From Serpula lacrymans var. lacrymans S7.9 (taxonomy: Eukaryota > Basidiomycota > Agaricomycetes > Boletales > Serpulaceae), in assembly GCF_000218685.1 (NCBI RefSeq), contig NW_006763305.1, positions 899,492 through 963,491 of the forward strand: a stretch of 64,000 bases of DNA. The letters are read 5' to 3'. The notes below the pieces were generated by a model. It was not told the origin of the DNA, ran no database searches, and was given only the letters and a program-made list of their open reading frames with translations. A program made the translations under genes and the position numbers. Below, in pieces: positions 56,188-64,000 of the stretch; position 1 is the first letter of the stretch; each line of letters opens with the position of its first letter.

Positions 56188-59100
56188 TTAATTGAGATTC
56201 ATAAGCTGACAACGGTCCTCCCGCACAGCATACAAAAGTAGGAAAGAATGGCCTTCAGCTTTACGTTTGGCAGCGGCTTCTCTGACTTGGTGAGCATAAG
56301 CACTGTGCAGACTTGGCACAGATGCTGCAATACTTCTCCACGCTTCTTCATCGGTGATCCAAGAAGAGCTCTTGACCAGGCTATCCACAGTTGCGGTTGG
56401 AACATCAATGACAAGCATAGGTATACCATTATGGACAGCAACCTTGAGCTGAGTGGCTTTTTCGTAAGCTAATGTGTGTATGTATAAGTTAAATGTCACC
56501 ATTCTTATCCATATGTAGGTGTACTGATGCACTGACCTCTATCAAGGAATATTTGTTTAACTTGCTTGCGTTGTTTTTTTGTGTCACCAGGTAGGATTAG
56601 TTGCACAGCCGGAGGAAGTGATACATCCTTGCTCGCTAGCACTCCAGAGGTGGCATCAGGAGTAATCAAAGCACCAGACGTAGAAGAGTCAACCCGCTTT
56701 TGCTCTAGTATTTCATGCTGGAGCCAGCTAACTAGCTCCGCGCGAGAGACTACAATATCAATCAGTAAATGGGTAGGTGGAGGAGAAACTCAGTCACCTT
56801 CATATTCGGTCCCTTTCAATATACTTTTCACTTTAAAAGCAGGGTGATCTCGACGAGCAGTTCGTGGACGAGGATAAACTGCAAACCTATAACGCAGTTA
56901 AATTCCATACCATTCGCTGAGAAGCATATGGTTAATATTCACTTACAGTATTCCTTCTCGCGAACAGAGCTCAACGTGACTTTCGTGCTCGACATCGACC
57001 AGATTGGCATCATACATCACATCAGCACTGATATTATGCTGCCATAACATTGCGGCCGTCTCAAGCCTGTCTTGCAGGTATCCCGGTTGATATGACACAA
57101 TGTACACATCACAACGCCGCGGACTCCAGAAGCCAAACGACCGCTGTTCCTTCACTAAAGCCTTGACTGAAGTACTTTGAAAAGCAGCTAAGGCAACTGT
57201 AATTTTTTCGAGAGCTATTTGCACAGCAAATGCACGGATGGGATCAGCCTTAGGCTTTGGAGGCGAGCATTGGGAAATTAGGCCGTCATAGCTGCAAACC
57301 ACGTCAGTTGATGGATAATATTTCAAAATAGAGGCGTTGCACTCACCGTCCACATGCTGCGAGAACATCCAGACGTCTAGTTCTTCTTACTACCTCAAAA
57401 CGGACACCATCGTTGAAGTGGATATGATGGGCGCCCCACATCAAAGGGTGGAATAGTATAGGACTGTTAAACCCAGCAGAGGTTGCGTAGTACATGGTTT
57501 GCTTCATCTCTTCAATAGCAGGTTGCATAACGCTTAGCAGTGTTGGCGAAACTTTATCTAGTCTACTCAACAGAACGTCGATGTCTTCATCTACGAGAAA
57601 TATAAATTCAGCAGTTTCAAAAAATGTGGGCTTGACACTAACCAACTTCAGCAAGTACTTCTAGTTCGTCGGCTGTACTCCTCAGTAACCCCTTTTTCAA
57701 CAGCGAGGTCCGTTTCTGGAAAGCCGAAGACTTTGACTGGTTTATAATGTCGATGACAGCCGGACGAAGGTCAAGCGGAATGCGATTCAACGCCAAGTCA
57801 ACGACTGAATTAATGAAGCAAGTGTCAGGTATGTCATGGAAGGTAATACAGGAACTCACTCCTCGAGTGGGAGATGTGAATTTCGTAGCTCTGTGCAAGG
57901 TTAGGAAATGTATTCAGACAATTGTTCAGAAGCATAAGCATTTCGGCTCCAGCAGCAATCAGACCGCCGGTAATGTCTGGGGTTATGATATCAAGCACAG
58001 CAGCCTTGGTGACCTTGGGGTGACCTGGTACAACGCTTGCAAATATTAAGTAAAGTGTGTTCGAAGTAATTAGGCCGCAGGATCTTACTTTGGCCGATAT
58101 ATATTTGTGATATGGAACCGCTTGATTCGCTTCAGATTGTTTCTTGCCGCCAAACGCGCAAACGGCACAAGGGCATTGTTCGGTAATGTCACTACGTCGC
58201 CGTGTCGATCAATATATACAGCTTGATTTTGATTCTCCTCTAGACTAGTACATGGCATGAGTAGAGGAGGCTCCATGTCCACAGCTCCATGCAGACGGAA
58301 GATGGCCGAAATCCGGTCTTGTACGATATCGTTGAGATATGCATGCTCGGGTATTTCAGCTTCAAGATCATACAGGTAGCTACGAACTTGATTGGAGGGC
58401 TGGTTGAAGAGGGAAGATAGGACTGCCTGATGATGAGGCGAATCCTGCTTTGCTGCGACGACTATTCAGACTTGAAGTGAACACAATATAAAGACTCGAA
58501 GTATACCCATCATACGCAAAGCGCCCTTGAAGTATTCATCTTCCACCCTTGGCGGTATAAGAGAACTTTGAGAAAGCTCCAAAGCCGTAGGACGGTCTGC
58601 TGGATCATGCTTGAGAAGCTGTGTGATAACTAAAAGACAAAAATTAGTCTGTTGACCTGTGTCAAGGTACAATACATACTTTGCTTTTGCCGTGGGCGAT
58701 CCCAACCATTAGGGAAGTAAATTTCTGGTTTTCTAAGGTCTTCTATAACGGCAATGCGCTCAGCACCTGTAGTAAAGGAGTAGTTCATTTCGAAAAATAC
58801 GATCTCATCACGATTGGCTTGAGAATACTTCGCGCTAGAGTGTACGAAATTAACACTTACTCCGAGACTATACATGTCCGCTTTGTTGTGATTGCGAGGA
58901 CCTCTCTTCCTCGATTGTACCTCCGGAGCAATGTAGAGTTTAGTGCCTACTTCTGCAAGGGCATAAGTTCGTGTGGACATCTGTAAATATAGGTAAGACG
59001 TTACCAAGGGTCATGTCTGAATCAGAATGACCCAGATGAGGTGAGACGTCTGAAGGATCCACTGCGGCTAGGCTAGAAGTTGCAAGCCCAAAATCTCCCA

Positions 59101-62100
59101 CTAGTCACTCAGGTAAGAAACCTTGAGAGTGTGGATACGGACACAGCGTTACCTTTACAATCGCCTTTTCCGTCTTGCAAAAGGAATCAGTAGAAGTAAA
59201 GATTGCCCACATTGCCTCTTACCAATGAAAATATTGGTTAACTTGATATCGCGATGAAGCTGTAGACTGTGTGTGTGAGTGAGTTGGTTCGAAAAAACTG
59301 ATGCCTACTATGCCAAGACTTGACATATGGACAAGAGCATCTAAAATTTGATTGAACAAACGCCATGCCTCTTCCTCGGACAGCCCTTCTGCAATTCTCT
59401 AAATAATGTCCATGTTAAATTAAGCTTAAGTTTTCTAACCCCAAGAACCGTTCTCGATGCTTACTTCTCTCAAGGTCTGACGCTCCACAAATTCCTGAAT
59501 GAATCGAGTGAGACCGATCAGACCGTGATCGATAAGGATAGACATACCATCTGAATATATAGTGTACGAGGCGTAACAGGGGGGGTTTTGGGGTGATTCT
59601 CATCACTATACTCGGAAGCGAACAGGTTTCCAAATGGATCGTCACTGTCATCTTCTTCATCTTCGTCCTTTTCGGTTAAATCCGACCGGGTGAAATGGAT
59701 GCTAGGAAACGATGACTGAGTCCCCGACCCATAATCATCCAAGTCATCCAAATCTATGCTGAAAGGATCGGAGTTTCCTCGCCGCTCAGAATGAGGTACC
59801 GATGTCATGCCACTCTCAGTGCCAGAGTCGTCGGAGTCAGAGCCAGATGATGGAGCAGTCGAAGCAATTTCAGACGTTTCGACCCAAGTGGTATAATAAC
59901 GCACAATGAAACGATGTGATAGCCGACTTAGTGCATTCACCTCCCTGAAGATCTTGGTGTCGCTTTGAGACGTACGTAGTCGTACTTTCTTGACTATTAT
60001 CCTTATGAATAATAGAAAAACCGAATCACATTTTTAGCGACGTACCGGCGTATATGCGGGAGTCGATTTTGTTTCGAGCTTTGACGACTGATCCAAATGC
60101 CCCTTTTCCCTACATTGAAGTCGAAATTAATCATGATAAAATAACTAGATGTCACGTTCAAACCAGTAATTCCAACTCCTCCCAGTCTTCCTTCCACCGA
60201 CTTGCCTGCCTCGTCCCTGCAGGTGTTCTGAAATAGTCCTTCTCCGGGGAGCTACTATGGGTATGGCCACTATACATGGGCGTTTTGGGTCCTATAAATA
60301 TGCTGTGAACAGCCGAATACTTCAGTCTGTAGAATACGAAGACATACCAGACACAGTGATTGATGGTGTTCTACTGGTCGCGGTGGAATGGAACGACATA
60401 GCAGCGAGATCTGCTAGAAGACTCAGGCAAGAAACATGGTTTTTCTTGCTAGGTACAAGCATGCTCATTGCATACTGTTGTAGACCGGGTGATATAGGGG
60501 CTAGTTCCACTCAAACGGTGCACAAAGAATATGGAAAGGAAGAACTTACATCTCTGTAAGGCTGCTTGAGGATCGCTGTATTGTCGTGTGACATCACGGC
60601 CCATAAGCATCTGTAATAAAACTATTCCAACATGATGGATATCCCGACTTCGCGTGTAGGATAGAGGAGATTCCAAAACGTCCTTCGATAGCCTTTGGGA
60701 TTCATATACATTGATTAACAATGACTCCCGAGTTATGATGATTTGTAGACTTACCAAGCATCAGATAAGACGGCTTCTTCGCTTGATGACAGAATACCAC
60801 TCCCAAATGGGTTTGACCTGTGCAGGTCCTGGAGCCTTACATGATACCCTACTTTACCGATCTTGACTAATTTTGACTGGCTGCGATTTTCGCGAGTTGC
60901 GAGGCCAACGCAGCAAATATCCAGTCCTAAACTTATGTCAAGATAGAATACCATTCTACAAAATGAACCGAAATTACCTCGATGAACGAGTTCGCCTGCA
61001 TGAACGGCATTTAACGCCGACAATATCTGACCTAAATAATCCTATACTTATTGAATGAATTTGTAGAGTAGGGGAAACAGCACTGTCAACTCACCATAGC
61101 ACGCTCCTCTCGTAAGCATTCACAGTCTTCGAGGACATCTTGCAACGTCAATGCAGGTCGCTGTTCCGATAAGACAATCAAACGCGGCGGAGCATTTGTA
61201 TGATGCATAGTCAATTTCACGGCAAATATGCTTAATAAATTGGGGTGTCGAATGTTTGTTAAACGTTGGATTTCTGCCTCTAGTTGTTTCAACTTCTTTT
61301 TTCCTGATTGTTACGCTGAGCTAAGGTGATCAGGGAGCATCAAAAAATAACGTGTACCTTGCGTGGAAATGTAATACTCAGTCTGAAATACGATGGAATG
61401 AACTTCAAGGGGTAAAGTAGCTTGCACATCATCGCACAACGGATCCGCCAGATAAGTCGTTCCTAAGCATTCTAACGTTCCATAAAATCAGTTTTTGTTT
61501 ACCTTTAAATATTCGACAGGCTACCTCTTCGTGGGTGGAACATTTTTACGGTATTGAATTTCACGCCCTTGAATTCAATTTCCTCATTGAAAGACTCGGT
61601 GGGCGTATCGCCTGCGGGAGGGACTTCTGTGGCATCCGACAAAGCCCTTTGCCTTGCCGCCTTGTACTGCATCTCCTTTGCGATCAAATGTCTTTGTGCG
61701 TCAGCTTGTATCTGTTCGTGGAGTTGTTCTGCGAGTTGTGCAGCGCGTTCAGATTCACGTTCGGCTTCTTCTTCCGCTTTTTGCTTTCGTTCCTAAGAAA
61801 TATAATAGATGAGAGCAATGATGGACAAAAGGGAAGACAATATACCCGTTCTTCGTCCGTTGCACGTTTTGTCATTTCGTTCGCAAGCGAACCATGGGAC
61901 TCAATGGGCGGGTTAATATATTTAGCTATCCATTCTTGCGCAAACGTGACGATCTACCAAGAAAGTTGGCGATGGCCATATTATGAGACTATCTAGGAAA
62001 TCAACAAACGTTGAAAGACTAACCTGGAAAACCATCTCAGAACCACGAAGTTTTTGGGCTTCCGCATGGATGGCTTTTGTAAGTGAACTTTCGTATTCAT

Positions 62101-62481
62101 TATTGAGACCTTTGATTGGCTTTTGGATAGTGAATGTGGGGCATGCTAAGTGGGATAAGTCTTTGGGAAACCTAGAAACAGGATAGATCACATCAGGATA
62201 AACAAATACGAGCTGGAAAGTAATACAGACTTCGTGTGTAAATGGAAATAAATCTTTAGCCCGTGGGCTGGATCTGGATGTGGAACTTTGATGATGAATT
62301 CGGGTAGCGTGGCAGCGGCGTATGTAAAATAATGGTATTGACTTCGTCTGAATGAGTCCGCTGATGAGCCAAGGAGACGTACTTTCCAGGCTTTCGGTGG
62401 AGGTGGCTCCAAAAAATCGCAATCATATATGGACTTCAGGGCAGTAATTTCGAGTTGTTGTAGTTCTTCAGTGGTCTCCAT
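56188..62481 (-). CDS. gcn2: eIF2-alpha kinase Gcn2
   Basis: A single large gene with many introns. The RWD domain (for Gcn1 binding) starts METTEELQQLEITALKSIYD at 62481. A charged linker with RESERAAQLAEQLHEQIQAD is at about 61.5-61.9 kb. A degenerate kinase domain follows at 60.3-61.3 kb, with IQRLTNIRHPNLLSIFAVKL and a catalytic loop altered to VHRGLDICCVG. The active kinase domain at 58.5-60.13 kb has GKGAFGSVVKARNKIDS, VKKVRLRTSQSDTKIFREVN, a long acidic insert, LHRDIKLTNIF, VGDFGLATS, then GTKLYIAPEVQSRKRG and ADMYSLGVIFFEM. The HisRS-like part (57.3-58.4 kb) has FARLAARNNLKRIKRFHITN. The C-terminal domain ends at 56188 (ASVPSLHSAYAHQVREAAAK). Gcn2 senses uncharged tRNA and phosphorylates eIF2-alpha in amino-acid starvation. 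Exon limits are approximate. Confidence 0.93.
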
Positions 62482-62831
62482 GATGTAACGATGAGATCTA
62501 AAGCTGACAGGAACACCAGCAAGATAAAGTAAAACCAAGCCTGGCGACTTGAGGGCGTGCTTAAGATGAACGAGGCCCTATTTTGGACCTCAGCAGCTCA
62601 AGCGGCCATAATCAAAAAGCTCGATGGTGTGTTAGATGATGAGTATACGAGCGTGACAGATGTATGGTACAAGATATATATGTCAAATATACAACTGATT
62701 CATTTCGAGTCAGGTGGTTGTTTGTGCTTGTGGACCTAAAGCTTGCGGATCTAACAAACCCAAACAACGCAAACACGACAGCCCCTGGTCAGGCTGAACT
62801 TCAACTTCAACTGTCACGTCTCCATCCGAAC
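62482..62831. other. Divergent promoter between GCN2 and Crinkler-like gene
   Basis: A plus-strand frame with an ATG (62572, MNEALFWTSAAQAAIIKKL) could be 5' coding or leader sequence of the downstream gene, but no splice path convinced me. Confidence 0.4.
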
Positions 62832-64000
62832 ATGGCTCATATAGCCACTTCAGAGCTTTGCTACGTTGTCTACATGCCAGATAACCCCAGCGCTCAGTGT
62901 TATCCCTTCGATCTACCAGAGGGGGCAAAAGTAGCAGACTTGGAAGACAAGATTCGTGCCCATGCGAGCTACAAACATGCCTCTGAAGGCGAGAACATCA
63001 TTCTTCTCAAGGTCAGGTCTTCATCTCCTATCAGCATTTATTGCTTTGTCGTGCTCACATCCTTGTGCAGTGTGGCGAGCTGTCCATGGAGCCAGAAAAC
63101 ACACTTCTCAATCGTGCTACCGAGTGGCTTCGCGAGCATTCCAGCGGTTCAAAGATGACACCCGCACATCGCCTTAAGCGATATTTCCCCAGAGGTCCCG
63201 CACCTGAGGATCATGAGAAGATAGACATGTCGTCGTGACCGATTCCAGTATGTGCTAAGTTATTCAGCCATTTTGCTTGACTTACTCAAAGTATCTTGAG
63301 TTTTGGAAGCTAGTGACAAGTTGCCGGGCCTTGACATTGCCCCTTCTAATTTAATTCAAAGTGAGTTCTCTAGCATTTGCCGCTGGCAAATCCTAATATC
63401 TACTTCAAGTGTCCGTCCGGAAGGCAGCCGATGTCAGGGACATTAGATCGCCATCGGAGATCAGCAAAGATATCAAGCTACTTAAGGACAACTCTGGGTC
63501 TGTGCGTGGTGATCTATACATTCACAGGCCAGCTCGTAACTATGGTCCACATACTTCGCTGTTCCACCACGCCTTTGCCAGGCTCAAACAGCGTCTAGAC
63601 CGTCTCGACGATCCCACGATTTGGCAGCCTGACTTGGAGCCAAGTTCTGAGCTGCTGGGGCTTTGCCATAGCTTCATTTCGGGCTCCGCTGAATTATACG
63701 AGAATGAACCGCAAAGAAGGGTCCTTTTAAAGCCTTTCTTCGAGAGTGTTTTACTAGATCATGGCAGTTACGAAACCAAATTGGACGATCGTGGGGGTAT
63801 AGCAGATGCAACTTGGGGTGATCCGCTTATAGTCATCCGCGAAGACAAGAACGAGCCGGGCGTGGGAGGGGACAGTTCTTTACAAGGCTGGATATATTTT
63901 AGGAAAGCTGTCGCTCAGGAATCGGTACGTTCTGACAAATATTAGTGAAGCACCATTTAAATTATCATGAGTATTTTAGTACAAGCCATATGTTCAGAGG
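62832..64000 (+). CDS. Crinkler-like protein with REase-type domain, 3' truncated by window
   Basis: ATG at 62832 gives MAHIATSELCYVVYMPDNPS, then YPFDLPEGAKVADLEDKIRA: a ubiquitin-like Crinkler (CRN) header. After an intron (63012-63070) the header ends CGELSMEPENTLLNRATEWL and the characteristic RYFPRGPAPEDHEKIDM. The next exons give LEASDKLPGLDIAPSNLIQ, SVRKAADVRDIRSPSEISKD, HTSLFHHAFARLKQRLDRLD, and WGDPLIVIREDKNEPGVGGD with SSLQGWIYFRKAVAQES. The D..(I)xED/ExKNE.G motif is the restriction-endonuclease-like site found upstream of kinase-like domains in basidiomycete CRN-RHS proteins. The frame is broken by an apparent one-base deficit at about 63227 (IDM is followed by SS-stop, whereas the next frame reads VVVTDS). 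The gene may be a pseudogene, or use a splice I do not see. Its function in fungi is unknown. Confidence 0.65.

Noticed and set aside
1..64000. tRNA genes, CRISPR arrays, centromeric or telomeric repeats
   Set aside because: I scanned by eye for B-box-like sequences and regular spaced repeats and found none that hold up; a tRNAscan run would be decisive.

Overview
This window is nuclear DNA of a filamentous basidiomycete, most likely an Agaricomycete. The genes are tightly packed on both strands and are split by many short introns of about 45-65 nt with GT..AG ends. Recognisable families include a siderophore transporter, GH55 glucanase, HAM1-like protein, F-box/LRR-type protein, tandem P450s and a Crinkler-like protein.

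Layout. Positions 1-58 hold only the start codon end of a minus-strand NAD(P)-dependent reductase. Positions 59-4213 have no gene I can support. An F-box protein (4.2-5.7 kb), a phosducin-like protein (6.4-7.6 kb) and a siderophore-iron transporter (8.2-11.0 kb) follow on the plus strand. The transporter has GATA-factor sites upstream. From 11.4 to 25.8 kb the genes are on the minus strand: a Sae2/CtIP/Ctp1 DNA-end-resection factor, a HAM1-like protein, a UPF0047 (YjbQ-like) protein, the polyadenylation factor CPSF30/Yth1, a long low-complexity protein of unknown function, and a small NTF2-like protein. A plus-strand hypothetical gene (26.9 kb), ribosomal protein eL8 (28.4-29.7 kb), a tandem pair of NmrA-like genes (30.5-34.0 kb), a CIR_N-domain protein (35.4-36.5 kb), a secreted GH55 beta-1,3-glucanase (38.2-41.5 kb) and a tandem pair of P450s (42.0-47.1 kb) come next. 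The right end holds the DEAD-box helicase Has1, the eIF2-alpha kinase Gcn2 and a Crinkler-like gene cut off by the window edge.

Mobile DNA is the most interesting part. A 444-bp element with about 22-bp imperfect terminal inverted repeats occurs twice (34659-35102 and 48810-49253). The copies differ at 6 positions. They have different 3-bp target duplications (TTA and TGA), as expected for a MITE mobilised by a PIF/Harbinger transposase. The second copy touches a complete-length but decayed PIF/Harbinger transposon (49257-53756) with its own 15-bp inverted repeats and TGA duplications; the two elements share one TGA. The Harbinger carries a DDE nuclease gene on the plus strand and a Myb/SANT-like gene on the minus strand. 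Both have in-frame stops that look like C-to-T changes, and both are interrupted by roughly 600-nt LTR-like sequence. It ends 141 bp before the HAS1 start codon.

Most genes are housekeeping genes of independent function. The tandem NmrA and P450 pairs, the iron transporter, the glucanase and the Crinkler-like gene are the accessory part. No biosynthetic cluster logic links them in what I can see.
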